From Chitinophagaceae bacterium (lineage in GTDB: Bacteria > Bacteroidota > Bacteroidia > Chitinophagales > Chitinophagaceae), in assembly GCA_023957125.1 (NCBI GenBank), contig JAMLHL010000001.1, positions 248,001 to 312,000 of the forward strand: a stretch of DNA of 64,000 nt, written 5' to 3'. The position numbers and the translations under genes are program-made. Positions 1 through 9,458 of this stretch are shown here, in pieces (positions within the stretch are counted from its first letter, which is position 1; every line of letters begins with the position of its first letter). Under the pieces are notes generated by a model. That model worked only from the letters and a program-made list of their open reading frames with translations, did no database searches and was not told where the DNA came from.

Positions 1-636
1 GGCAACCGTTTCTACGGAAGCCGGTCTTAAAGACCCTCCCGCTTTCATGTGCAAATGATGAGCGCCGGATCCGTCGCTCCTCAAAATACTATCCAGCACC
101 CCGTACCCCTGGTTATCCGGCTCAAGCAATACTGCCCCGGCGCCATCTCCAAAAATAATACAGGTCGTGCGGTCGCTGTAATCCACTATGGCGCTCATTT
201 TATCCCCTCCGGCTACAATCACTTTTTTACATCTCCCGCTTTCTATCAGGGCCGCTCCGGTGGTTAAGGCATACAAAAAGCCCGAACAGGCGGCTGCCAG
301 ATCAAATCCCCAGGCATTCACCGCTCCAAGCTTATGACAGGCCAGGTTAGCCGTAGAAGGGAAGATCATATCCGGCGTAACGGTGCCCACTACCAAACAG
401 TCTATTTCCTCGGCGCCTATATTCCGTTTTTCCAATATTTGTTTTACTGCAGGCACTATCATGTCGGAAGTGGCAAGATCCTTACCTTTTAATATCCTTC
501 TTTCGGTTATCCCGGTACGCGTACGGATCCATTCGTCATTCGTGTCCACCATCTTTTCCAGCTCGCTATTGGTCAAACGATACTCGGGTACATACCCGCC
601 AACAGCAGTGATAGCGGCAGTGATCTTTGAACTCAT
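1..636 (-). CDS. fabH: 3-oxoacyl-ACP synthase III (KAS III), C-terminal part cut by the window edge
   Basis: FabH condenses acetyl-CoA or a branched acyl-CoA with malonyl-ACP to start fatty acid synthesis in the cytoplasm. Reading from the ATG at 636, the 212 visible residues carry the thiolase-fold N-terminal half: the GGYVPEYRLTN start, the W-I-R-T-R-T-G-I-T-E-R block near residues 36-46, and the nucleophilic cysteine C117 in AAACSGF. The frame stays open to base 1, so the catalytic His and Asn, which lie further towards the C-terminus in this family, are off the window. Bacteroidota often carry several FabH paralogues, so a role in another ketosynthase step cannot be excluded. It is divergent from ruvA across 235 bases. 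Confidence 0.93.
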   Translation of the reverse strand, partial: MSSKITAAITAVGGYVPEYRLTNSELEKMVDTNDEWIRTRTGITERRILKGKDLATSDMIVPAVKQILEKRNIGAEEIDCLVVGTVTPDMIFPSTANLACHKLGAVNAWGFDLAAACSGFLYALTTGAALIESGRCKKVIVAGGDKMSAIVDYSDRTTCIIFGDGAGAVLLEPDNQGYGVLDSILRSDGSGAHHLHMKAGGSLRPASVETVA

Positions 637-847
637 ATATTAGTTAACTTTCAAAATTGGGCACGAAAATACAATTATCATCATAAACCCATTACAGGGG
701 ATGCGTTTTTCAGGTAAATAAACCTTTTTGGGCTTTCGGGAAAAACGGCTTGATAATTGATGGGGCTTAGCGGTAGGGTTGAAAAGTTTTTATTAATAAC
801 ACACAAGACTCAATAAGAGGTAAATTTTTCCGAAAGGACAATCCATT

Positions 848-855
848 ATCTTTGC
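848..855 (+). promoter_or_regulatory. Bacteroidota -7 box upstream of ruvA
   Basis: TATCTTTG matches the Bacteroidota sigma-A -7 consensus TAnnTTTG and lies 16 bases before the ruvA ATG. No clear -33 TTG was identified. Confidence 0.6.
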
Positions 856-871
856 CTCCTTTAAACACGAG

Positions 872-1456
872 ATGATAGCTTTTCTTTCAGGCAGATATGT
901 ATATAAATCTCCTGCAGTAGTGCATGTAGAAGTAAACGGGGTGGGCTACGAGGTGCAGGTCAGTTTAAATACCTATTCAAAAATCCAGTCGCTCGAAAAA
1001 GGTACATTGTACACCTGGCTCCATATTAAGGAAGATGCGCATACTTTATACGGCTTTTTTGATATTGCGGAAAAAAATATCTTCCTTCAGCTCATCAGCG
1101 TAAACGGGGTAGGTACATCCACGGCAAGGATGATGCTTTCTGCCATGCAACCCAACGAACTGGCTCAGTGCATAGCCAACGGCAATGCCATCCAACTGGA
1201 GAAGATCAAGGGCATCGGCAAGAAAACCGCGGAAAGGATCATTCTTGAGCTCAGGGAAAAAATGAGTAAAACCTTCGTTGGCGCTTCCGGTTCTTCCTTA
1301 ATAAACAATACTTTGGAGCAAGATGCGTTAAATGCATTGGTAGCTTTGGGCATCGCCCGCAACCTGGCGGAAAATGCCATAAAGAAAGCCGCCTCATCCG
1401 CTTCCCCCGTCGAAAATCTGGAATCTTTAATTAAAAAAGCATTACAGCTTATTTGA
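872..1456 (+). CDS. ruvA: Holliday junction branch migration protein RuvA
   Basis: RuvA binds four-way DNA junctions and loads the RuvB hexamer that drives branch migration in recombination repair. The 194-residue product has the expected layout: an N-terminal OB-fold domain (about 1-64, starting MIAFLSGRYVYKSPAVVHVE), a tandem helix-hairpin-helix core with VNGVG and IKGIGKKTAERI, and a small C-terminal domain (about 145-194, DALNALVALGI) that contacts RuvB. Length is normal. The start is the ATG at 872, which follows a good -7 box. sprA begins 33 bases after the stop, an arrangement seen in other Bacteroidota; ruvB and ruvC are not in the window. Confidence 0.97.
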   Translation: MIAFLSGRYVYKSPAVVHVEVNGVGYEVQVSLNTYSKIQSLEKGTLYTWLHIKEDAHTLYGFFDIAEKNIFLQLISVNGVGTSTARMMLSAMQPNELAQCIANGNAIQLEKIKGIGKKTAERIILELREKMSKTFVGASGSSLINNTLEQDALNALVALGIARNLAENAIKKAASSASPVENLESLIKKALQLI

Positions 1457-1489
1457 AAAAAATTCTACCTATAAAACAAGAAGGGAAAA

Positions 1490-4400
1490 TTGGCTTTAAG
1501 AATCCGCTACATACTTTGGATGGTAGGATGTGCCGCCGCGTTATCCGTAACCGGTATAACCGCGCGCGCTATGCCCATGCATGCCGGAACTACCTTCCAG
1601 ATCCGGGATACCCTGCCGGTATCTTCCGATTCGCTGTCTTTCCGGGATTCATTGAAATATCCCATAACAGACAGGCGCAACGACCCGTTCAGCTCCTTAC
1701 ACTACCGGGGATTCGATCTTAAGGACCCGGCGAACCTCACCGATTCCATTATTTACGATCCTAAAGAAAAAAAATATTATATCATCGAAAAAATCGGCGA
1801 CCGTTACTTTCGGAAACCTACCTCGCTGACCTTCGAAGAATTTAACCGCATTCAATCCAGGAAACAGGAGAACGACTATTTCCGCAAGCGGGCAAACACC
1901 ATCAGCCTGTTAAACCAGAGCTTGTTAAGGCCGGAACTGAAAGCTACCGATGATCTTTTTAACCGCCTTTTCGGAAACGGGAAAATAGACATCCGCCCCC
2001 AGGGCAACGTTACCATTACCGCCGGTTACCAGGGACAAAATATCAAAAACCCGACCCTACCTGAAAGAGCCAGGAAAAACGGGGGACTGGACTTCGATAT
2101 GGCGGCCAATCTTAACGTAATAGCAAACATCGGCAGTAAAGTCAAACTCCCCATCTCCTACAACACCCAATCTACTTTTGACTGGGAGAATCAATTGAAA
2201 TTAGAATATACCGGCAACGCGGATGAAATCATTAAGAAAATTGAACTGGGTAATACCAGTTTTGCGTCAAAGGGTACCCTGATACCCGGCGCACAGTCTC
2301 TTTTCGGTATAAAAACACAGTTGCAGTTTGGAAAGCTTTGGGTAACCGGGGTCTTCGCCACCCAAAAATCACAGCGGCAGTCGAGGGCGCTTGAAGGCGG
2401 CGCTTCTACCTCGCAGATTACGGTTACCGGCGACGACTACGATGAAAACCGTCACTTTCTGCTGGCACAATATTTCAACCGGAAATACAACGATGCCATG
2501 AAAACACTGCCGGTGGTTACTTCCCAGGTGCAGGTGATGCGCCTGGAAGTATGGGTAACCAACCGGATGGGAGGAGCCACCACCGATACCAGGGATGTGG
2601 TAGGATTGATGGATATGGGAGAACCACATCCTTACGGCGCCTGGGGTGGCTCGGGAAACGACCTGGAATTGCCCCGCAACGACGCCAACAACCTTTATCG
2701 CCAGATCACCGGCAACCCGTCTAACAGAAATCCCTCCACCGTGGTGGGCAACCTTACGGGTATGGGATTGCGCCAGGTACAGGATTTTGAAAAGACCTTC
2801 GCCAGGAAGCTCGACTCCAGCCAATATATTTACAATCCGCAACTGGGTTTTTTGTCGTTGAACGGGGCGCTTCAGCCCAATGAAGTACTGGCGGTAGCCT
2901 TTCAGTACTCCTACAACGGCCGGGTGTATCAGGTGGGGGAGTTTTCCCAGGATGTGCCGGTAGATTCTACTTCGGGCGTTCAAAAAGTGCTGTTCCTTAA
3001 ATTATTGAAAGCCACCTCCGCCCGTACTCAATTGCCGATATGGGATCTGATGATGAAAAACATCTACACACTGAAAAGCGATAACGGGGATTATCTTTCT
3101 TCTTTGGACCGGACAGATTTTCAATTAAATGTATTGTATAATGAACCCGGCGGCGGTCAGAAAAGGTACCTCCCCGAGGGCGACCAGGCAGGGGTGCCGC
3201 TGCTGACCCTGCTGAACTTAGATCGGCTCAATAACCAGAACGACCCGCAGCCCGACGGGGTTTTCGATTTCATAGAGGGATATACCGTGATGTCGCAAAG
3301 AGCCCAGATCATTTTCCCGGTGCTGGAGCCTTTTGGACGCGACCTTGCCTTTGCCTTCAGCGATCCGGCGCTGCAGAACAAATATCTTTACCAGCCCCTT
3401 TACGACACCATTAAGGCCATAGCGCAAACTTATGCCAACCTGAACCGGTTTGTTATGAAAGGGGTGGCAAAAGCCTCCGCGATGGGGCAATCTGAAATTT
3501 CTTTAAACGCTTTTAATGTACCGCAAGGCTCAGTTACCGTTACCGCCGGCGGCCGCGTTTTGCAGGAAGGAGCGGACTATGAAGTCAATTATAGCCTGGG
3601 CACGGTAAAAATCCTCAACCAGGCTATCCTGAGTTCGGGTATACCGGTGGATGTACAATTTGAAAACCAGGCCGCTTTTGGGATGCAGCAGCGCAATTAC
3701 ATGGGATTGCGCCTGGACTATCTGGCCAATAAAAACCTGACCATCGGCGCCAGCATGGTGAGGCTGAGTGAACGGCCCTATTTTACCAAAATGGGCTATG
3801 GAGAAGATCCGATCCGGAATACCATGTTGGGGGTGGATTTCAGCTACCACAACGAAGTTCCCCGGCTGAACCGGCTGCTTGGGAAGCTGCCCTTCTATAC
3901 CCCGGATGGACCTTCGGCTATTACGGCCTTTGGAGAGGCCGCCCAACTCTTTCCCGGGCATTCCCCTCAAATCGGTAAAGGGAAAAGCGGCTTAATATAT
4001 ATAGACGATTTCGAAGGAACGAGAGCAAGCATAGACCTGAGGTTTCCTTTGATCAGTTGGGCGCTGGCAAGTACGCCCCTCGGCGCCACAGATAAAAATG
4101 GAAATATCCTCTTCCCGGAAGCGGGTCTTTACAATAATTACGATTACGGTAAAAACAGAGCTAAGCTGGCCTGGTACAATATCGAACCCATCCTGCAGGA
4201 AAGAAGAAATGCCAGCAATCCTGTTCAAAACAACGTGGAAGAATTGTCCGACCCCAGGGTGAGGGCGGTATCCCAATCTGAGATTTTCCCCCTGCGCACT
4301 CCAGATTTCGGGCAGAATCAACTGGTAACCTTCGATTTGGCTTATTATCCCAAAGACAGGGGACCTTACAACTACGATGCCACCGGGATAGACGCCAACG

Positions 4401-7400
4401 GGAAATTGATCAATCCATCCAGGAGGTGGGGCGGAATGATGCGCGCTATTGACCAAACCGATTTTGAAACCAATAACGTAGAGTTCATAGAGTTCTGGAT
4501 CCTGGATCCGTTTATCAAAAACACCAACCCGGCCGGCGGACAATTGTATTTCAATTTAGGGAACGTATCGGAAGATATTCTGAAAGACGGTAAAAGATCT
4601 TACGAAAACGGGCTTCCCACCCCAAAGATCCCCGCCCAAACGGATGAATCCATCTGGGGAAAAGTACCTGTTAATCCCATACAGGTAACCCAGTCGTTCA
4701 GCAATGACCCGGACGACCGTCCTTACCAGGATGTGGGATTCGACGGTCATACCGATGATGATGAGCGCACGGCTCACCAAACTTATTTACAATCCCTGCA
4801 GGGCACCTTAGGCGGCAATTCTCCCGCCTATCAGCAGGCGCAGGACGATCCGGCGTCAGATAATTTCCGCTATTACCGCGATGCCGCCTACGATCAATCC
4901 AACACCGGTATCCTTGGCCGTTATAAAAATTTCAACGGCCCACAGGGCAATTCCCCGGTATCTTCAGAAAGTTCCCAATTCTCCTCCGCGGCCACCATGT
5001 ATCCCGATGCAGAAGACCTGAACAAGGACAATACGTTAAATGAAAATGAGGAGTATTTTCAATACCGGATAGAGATCAAACCCACTACGGATCCCGAAAT
5101 GCAGATCGGGAACAACTTTATCGTGGATAAAAAAGAGGTGGCGGTGCAACTGGCCAACGGCGCTAAAGAAAACCAGATCTGGTATCAATTCCGGGTGCCC
5201 ATTAACGCCTACGATAAAAAGATCGGCAATATTCCCGACTTCAAATCCATCCAGTTCATCAGGATGTTCCTTACGGGGTTTGAAGATTCAACCGTGTTGC
5301 GCTTTGCCAAGCTGGAACTGGTAAGAAATCAATGGCGGAAGTTTACCTTTGAACTGGATACCGCAGGCGTTTATAAACCCATCAGTTCCACAGATCCGGT
5401 TGACTTCAATGTAGGCGCTGTAAATATTGAGGAGAACGACCGCCGGCAACCCATCCCCTACCGCATGCCTCCGGGGATTGAAAGGGTGCAATCCCTCAGC
5501 AATGGTGGCATCAACATCCTGCAGAACGAACAATCCATGAACCTGCAGATCTGCAACCTGCCCAACGGTGAATCGAGAAGCGTGTTTAAAACCATGAACC
5601 TCGACATCCGGCAATACCGCCGTTTGATGATGTTCATCCACGCCGAAAGCGTAACCGGGAAACCTGCCCTAAGCGATGGCAGGATAAACGCCGTGATAAG
5701 GATCGGCAACGACTTTATCAACAACTTCTATGAAATAAAAATCCCGCTCAAAATAACACAACCCGGGGCAACTGCAGAAGACGATATATGGCCGGAAGAC
5801 AACAATCTCGATTTTGACCTGTCAGTATTAGAGCAGCTAAAAGCGGAAAGAAACCTGCAATTAACAGACCCGAATGTGATCTTCAGAAAAACCATTGACG
5901 ACCGGTTGTACTCTGTGATCGGCAATCCCAATTTCGGGGAAGTGAAAGGATTTTTGATCGGTATCGAAAATCCGGGCAACGGCACCGGGTCTCCGGTATG
6001 CACCGAAGTGTGGATCAATGAATTGCGACTCTCCCAGATTGATGAAAAAGGAGGATGGGCGGCACTGGGCCGGGTTGATCTGGCACTGGCAGACCTGGGC
6101 ACGGTTACCTTTTCGGGCAACACCCATACCGTGGGCTTTGGTGCGCTTGAACAAAGGGTTAATGAAAGAGCCCGGGAAAATTTTGCCCAGTTTGACGCCG
6201 CGGCAAACCTGCAGCTGGGCAAACTTTTGCCCCGGGGCGCCGGGATGGAGATCCCCTTTTATGCCAGCATTTCCCAAACCATAAGTACCCCGGAATATGA
6301 TCCCTACGACATGGATATAAAGCTGAAAGATAAGCTGGACGCCGCTCAGGGAACAAAGAAAGACTCTATCCGAAGCGCGGCCATTGACATTACCACCATT
6401 AAAACTTTCAATTTTACCAACGTCAGAAAAGTATTGCCCGAGGGGAAAAGACAAAGGATATGGAGCATCTCCAATTTTGATCTCAGCTATTCCTATACGT
6501 CTATCAAACACCACAGCCCTTTGATCGAAAACAACGAAATAAAAAAATACCGGGCCGGCATAGGTTACAATTATACCGGCCAGGCAAAATCATGGGAACC
6601 TTTTAAAAACATGTTCAAAAGCAAATCGGCGTGGTTGGCGCTGGTGCGTGATTTCAATCTCAATTTTACGCCATCGCTTATCGGGATCCGCTGGGATGTG
6701 AACCGCCAATTTGGTGCTTTGCGCCCCCGTGAAGTGTATGTTCCGGGCACCGCCCCCAGCCCCTTCAAAATTCCGGAGACCTATGATAAATTCTTCACCT
6801 TCGACAGGCATTACAATTACCGTTGGGATATTACAAAATCTCTGAATTTTGATTACGAAGCGCTTAACAATTCCCGGATAGATGAGCCTTCGGGCAGGCT
6901 GGATAATAAAGCAAAAAGAGATACCGTATTCAGAAATCTGTTTAAGGGAGGAAGAAACGTATTATATAATCAGAAAGCCGATCTGACATATTCTCTGCCT
7001 ACTTCCAAATTGCCCCTGACAGACTGGATGAACGCCAATCTTGCTTATAAAACCACCTATAGCTGGATCGGCGCTTCGAGATTGGCCATTGACCTGGGCA
7101 ACACCATTCAAAACAGCAATGCCAAGGCCGCTACCATTGACCTGGATTTCAACAGGCTCTATGGTAAATTCAGGATCCTGCGGGCACTGGAACAACAAGG
7201 TAATAATACGCCTAAACCACCGCCGGTGAGCCGTAATCCCCAGGCCGACACCGCTAAAAATATAAAAAAGAAACGGGATCCGAATGAACTTCCGGAGTTG
7301 AGCAATTTTGTTAAAGGTATAGGCAGGATCATAACTTCCCTGAAGCGGATCAATTTTACTTATAGCGAAGGAGCTACCTCTTTTATCCCGGGGTATATTG

Positions 7401-8740
7401 ACAGCACAAAATTCCTGGGACAAAACTGGGGAAGCATGGCGCCCGGCCTCGGCTTTATTTTCGGCAATCAACCGGATAGCAAATGGCTCGACAAAGTGGC
7501 GCGGAAAGGATGGCTGTCAAATGACAGCCTGCAAAACAATCTTATGCGCCAGACCTTCGACCAGCAATTTGCAGCTACCGCACAACTGGAACCGGTTCGC
7601 GACCTCCGTATTGATCTTGATATACAAAAAACCTTTAACCGAACCTATAGTGAATTGTTTAAAGATACCATCGGAAATGGCCAGTTCGGCCACCTGAATC
7701 CTTATGCCGGCGGAGGTTTCAGCATCAGTTACATTGCCTTCCGGACGATGTTTCAAAAATCGGATCCCAATGTCATCAGCGAGACCTTTCAAAAATTCCA
7801 GGACTACCGGCTGATCCTCTCTGAAAGAATGGGCGTAAAAAACCCATACAGCCAGGTAAAGGGATCAGACGGTTATTACCTGGGGTATAGCCGGTATGCG
7901 CAGGATGTACTTATACCTTCATTTATAGCCGCTTATACCAAAAAAGATCCTTACCAGATATCCCTGCTGAAAACGGGTGGTACCAATGTTCGCTCTAACC
8001 CGTTTTCGGGCTATCTGCCCAAACCCAACTGGCATATTGAATACACCGGGCTTAGCCGTATTGAATCCCTCAGCAAGATATTTAACGATTTTACGCTTAC
8101 CCACGACTATAAAAGTACCCTGGGGATGAATGCTTTTAACTCAAACCTTCTGTTCCAGGACAGGTGGAGATTAGGCTTTCCCTCTTTCCTGGATACCACT
8201 TCTAACAATTTCATCCCTTATTTCCTGGTTCCGAATATCACTATCGAGGAAAAATTCGCACCGCTTTTAGGGGTTTCCTTCTCTTTGAAAAACCAGTTTT
8301 CCATACGATTTGAATATATTAAAAGCCGCACGCTCAGCCTCAGCCTGATTGACTATCAGCTTAGTGAAATGCGCTCATCGGGCATCAACTTCAACGGGTC
8401 ATGGAGAATCCGGGGATTTTCTCTTCCTTTTAATATTAACTTATTTGACAAAACCTCCGATACCACCAGTAAAAGGGCCGAAAGCGATGTAAAATTTACA
8501 CTCGACTTCAGCATTACCGATAATATTACTTCCAACAGCCGGCTCGATCAGCCCAATGCCTTCCCCACCCAGGGGCAGAAAATGATCATCATCAATCCTT
8601 CTATTGATTATGTTTTGAGCAACCGCATCCAATTGAAATTCTATTTCGACCAGCAACGGTCCATCCCCTATATTTCCTCCTCCGCCCCCATGGTAAATAC
8701 CCGGGCGGGAGTGCAGGTGAATATTGCCCTGGCGCCATAG
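1490..8740 (+). CDS. sprA: Cell surface protein SprA, type IX secretion translocon
   Basis: SprA is the giant outer-membrane barrel that forms the protein-conducting pore of the T9SS and is needed for gliding in Flavobacterium. The product is 2416 residues, close to the roughly 2400 of known SprA proteins. A signal peptide is visible at residues 1-27 (LWMVGCAAALSVTGITARA). The body has the alternating aromatic pattern of many outer-membrane strands and SprA-typical blocks such as YIDDFEGTRASIDL and WINELRL. The start used is a TTG at 1490 after an AAGAAGGGAAAA stretch; an ATG at 1520 would still leave a shortened signal. The reading frame is intact. A T9SS cargo (31689-34907) supports an active system; PorV, PorK-N and PorU are not in the window. 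Confidence 0.95.
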   Translation: MALRIRYILWMVGCAAALSVTGITARAMPMHAGTTFQIRDTLPVSSDSLSFRDSLKYPITDRRNDPFSSLHYRGFDLKDPANLTDSIIYDPKEKKYYIIEKIGDRYFRKPTSLTFEEFNRIQSRKQENDYFRKRANTISLLNQSLLRPELKATDDLFNRLFGNGKIDIRPQGNVTITAGYQGQNIKNPTLPERARKNGGLDFDMAANLNVIANIGSKVKLPISYNTQSTFDWENQLKLEYTGNADEIIKKIELGNTSFASKGTLIPGAQSLFGIKTQLQFGKLWVTGVFATQKSQRQSRALEGGASTSQITVTGDDYDENRHFLLAQYFNRKYNDAMKTLPVVTSQVQVMRLEVWVTNRMGGATTDTRDVVGLMDMGEPHPYGAWGGSGNDLELPRNDANNLYRQITGNPSNRNPSTVVGNLTGMGLRQVQDFEKTFARKLDSSQYIYNPQLGFLSLNGALQPNEVLAVAFQYSYNGRVYQVGEFSQDVPVDSTSGVQKVLFLKLLKATSARTQLPIWDLMMKNIYTLKSDNGDYLSSLDRTDFQLNVLYNEPGGGQKRYLPEGDQAGVPLLTLLNLDRLNNQNDPQPDGVFDFIEGYTVMSQRAQIIFPVLEPFGRDLAFAFSDPALQNKYLYQPLYDTIKAIAQTYANLNRFVMKGVAKASAMGQSEISLNAFNVPQGSVTVTAGGRVLQEGADYEVNYSLGTVKILNQAILSSGIPVDVQFENQAAFGMQQRNYMGLRLDYLANKNLTIGASMVRLSERPYFTKMGYGEDPIRNTMLGVDFSYHNEVPRLNRLLGKLPFYTPDGPSAITAFGEAAQLFPGHSPQIGKGKSGLIYIDDFEGTRASIDLRFPLISWALASTPLGATDKNGNILFPEAGLYNNYDYGKNRAKLAWYNIEPILQERRNASNPVQNNVEELSDPRVRAVSQSEIFPLRTPDFGQNQLVTFDLAYYPKDRGPYNYDATGIDANGKLINPSRRWGGMMRAIDQTDFETNNVEFIEFWILDPFIKNTNPAGGQLYFNLGNVSEDILKDGKRSYENGLPTPKIPAQTDESIWGKVPVNPIQVTQSFSNDPDDRPYQDVGFDGHTDDDERTAHQTYLQSLQGTLGGNSPAYQQAQDDPASDNFRYYRDAAYDQSNTGILGRYKNFNGPQGNSPVSSESSQFSSAATMYPDAEDLNKDNTLNENEEYFQYRIEIKPTTDPEMQIGNNFIVDKKEVAVQLANGAKENQIWYQFRVPINAYDKKIGNIPDFKSIQFIRMFLTGFEDSTVLRFAKLELVRNQWRKFTFELDTAGVYKPISSTDPVDFNVGAVNIEENDRRQPIPYRMPPGIERVQSLSNGGINILQNEQSMNLQICNLPNGESRSVFKTMNLDIRQYRRLMMFIHAESVTGKPALSDGRINAVIRIGNDFINNFYEIKIPLKITQPGATAEDDIWPEDNNLDFDLSVLEQLKAERNLQLTDPNVIFRKTIDDRLYSVIGNPNFGEVKGFLIGIENPGNGTGSPVCTEVWINELRLSQIDEKGGWAALGRVDLALADLGTVTFSGNTHTVGFGALEQRVNERARENFAQFDAAANLQLGKLLPRGAGMEIPFYASISQTISTPEYDPYDMDIKLKDKLDAAQGTKKDSIRSAAIDITTIKTFNFTNVRKVLPEGKRQRIWSISNFDLSYSYTSIKHHSPLIENNEIKKYRAGIGYNYTGQAKSWEPFKNMFKSKSAWLALVRDFNLNFTPSLIGIRWDVNRQFGALRPREVYVPGTAPSPFKIPETYDKFFTFDRHYNYRWDITKSLNFDYEALNNSRIDEPSGRLDNKAKRDTVFRNLFKGGRNVLYNQKADLTYSLPTSKLPLTDWMNANLAYKTTYSWIGASRLAIDLGNTIQNSNAKAATIDLDFNRLYGKFRILRALEQQGNNTPKPPPVSRNPQADTAKNIKKKRDPNELPELSNFVKGIGRIITSLKRINFTYSEGATSFIPGYIDSTKFLGQNWGSMAPGLGFIFGNQPDSKWLDKVARKGWLSNDSLQNNLMRQTFDQQFAATAQLEPVRDLRIDLDIQKTFNRTYSELFKDTIGNGQFGHLNPYAGGGFSISYIAFRTMFQKSDPNVISETFQKFQDYRLILSERMGVKNPYSQVKGSDGYYLGYSRYAQDVLIPSFIAAYTKKDPYQISLLKTGGTNVRSNPFSGYLPKPNWHIEYTGLSRIESLSKIFNDFTLTHDYKSTLGMNAFNSNLLFQDRWRLGFPSFLDTTSNNFIPYFLVPNITIEEKFAPLLGVSFSLKNQFSIRFEYIKSRTLSLSLIDYQLSEMRSSGINFNGSWRIRGFSLPFNINLFDKTSDTTSKRAESDVKFTLDFSITDNITSNSRLDQPNAFPTQGQKMIIINPSIDYVLSNRIQLKFYFDQQRSIPYISSSAPMVNTRAGVQVNIALAP

Positions 8741-8789
8741 TGAAAAACAATTAAAATATTCGTAGCTTTATTGTTCAAGCTATTCATTC

Positions 8790-9332
8790 ATGCGTTATTT
8801 TTTTCTGCTCGTCCTGTTTTTTTCCATGTCCTCAGCGCGGGCGCAAACCAGCCCCCCGGTGAACCCGGAAAAAAATGAACATACCGGGAGCCGTAATATC
8901 CGGCAGGGAAAGAGTATCACGGATAAAAAATGGTTTGTCAGCAAATACAGCAGTATTTCCGCAGGATATGGTTTTCTTTACGGTGGACGAGGTGTATCTT
9001 ATGTTTCAACTCCAATAGGACTGCAATTAAACCGCAGATTAAACAACAACCTGTATGCTTTTGCGGGTGTATCCGCTGCGCCTGTGTTCTTTAGTCCTGA
9101 TCATCCCTATTCCCATAATAGTCTAAATAAAACCTACCCGGTAAACGGCATTTTCAGAAGCAATAATTTAGGGCTCTATCAAAGGGCGGAGATGGGGCTG
9201 ATGTATATGAATGATACAAAAACGTTTTCTATCTCCGGCAGCATAGGCGTTCAAAGGGGTAACTATCCGGTATTTCCTTACCCGCAGATGAACACGATGA
9301 GACAAACGCCTGTTCTTCTACCTGGCAATTAA
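8790..9332 (+). CDS. Hypothetical secreted or outer-membrane protein
   Basis: This 180-residue protein was not recognised. It begins with a clear signal peptide (MRYFFLLVLFFSMSSARAQ, cleavage near residue 19). The mature part has glycine- and aromatic-rich stretches such as SAGYGFLYGGRGVSYVS and NNNLYAFAGVSAAPVFF, typical of short outer-membrane beta strands, but the final residue is Asn rather than Phe. It starts 49 bases after sprA with only a weak -7-like TAGCTTTA near 8763, so it could be read through from sprA. A small barrel or an accessory to the neighbouring envelope genes are both possible. Function unknown. Confidence 0.7.
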   Translation: MRYFFLLVLFFSMSSARAQTSPPVNPEKNEHTGSRNIRQGKSITDKKWFVSKYSSISAGYGFLYGGRGVSYVSTPIGLQLNRRLNNNLYAFAGVSAAPVFFSPDHPYSHNSLNKTYPVNGIFRSNNLGLYQRAEMGLMYMNDTKTFSISGSIGVQRGNYPVFPYPQMNTMRQTPVLLPGN

Positions 9333-9422
9333 TATACCTGTACGTTATAACATACAGGAATATACGAATAATAGGATGCTGTACAGGGCGCCCCTTCACT
9401 TTCAGGCTCTGAAAAATTAGGT

Positions 9423-9430
9423 TATTTTTG
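9423..9430 (+). promoter_or_regulatory. Bacteroidota -7 box upstream of the GT2-HAD gene
   Basis: TATTTTTG fits TAnnTTTG and lies 28 bases before the ATG at 9459. Confidence 0.5.
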
Positions 9431-9458
9431 TTATAACAGGGAGAACAACAAATAGCAT

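Noticed and set aside
1165..1380. Minus-strand open frame inside ruvA
   Set aside because: It lies wholly within ruvA, lacks a start region, and shows no family features.
9345..9395. CCTGTA/TACAGG inverted repeats after the small secreted protein gene
   Set aside because: The stem is only six base pairs and has no T-run; it may be chance.
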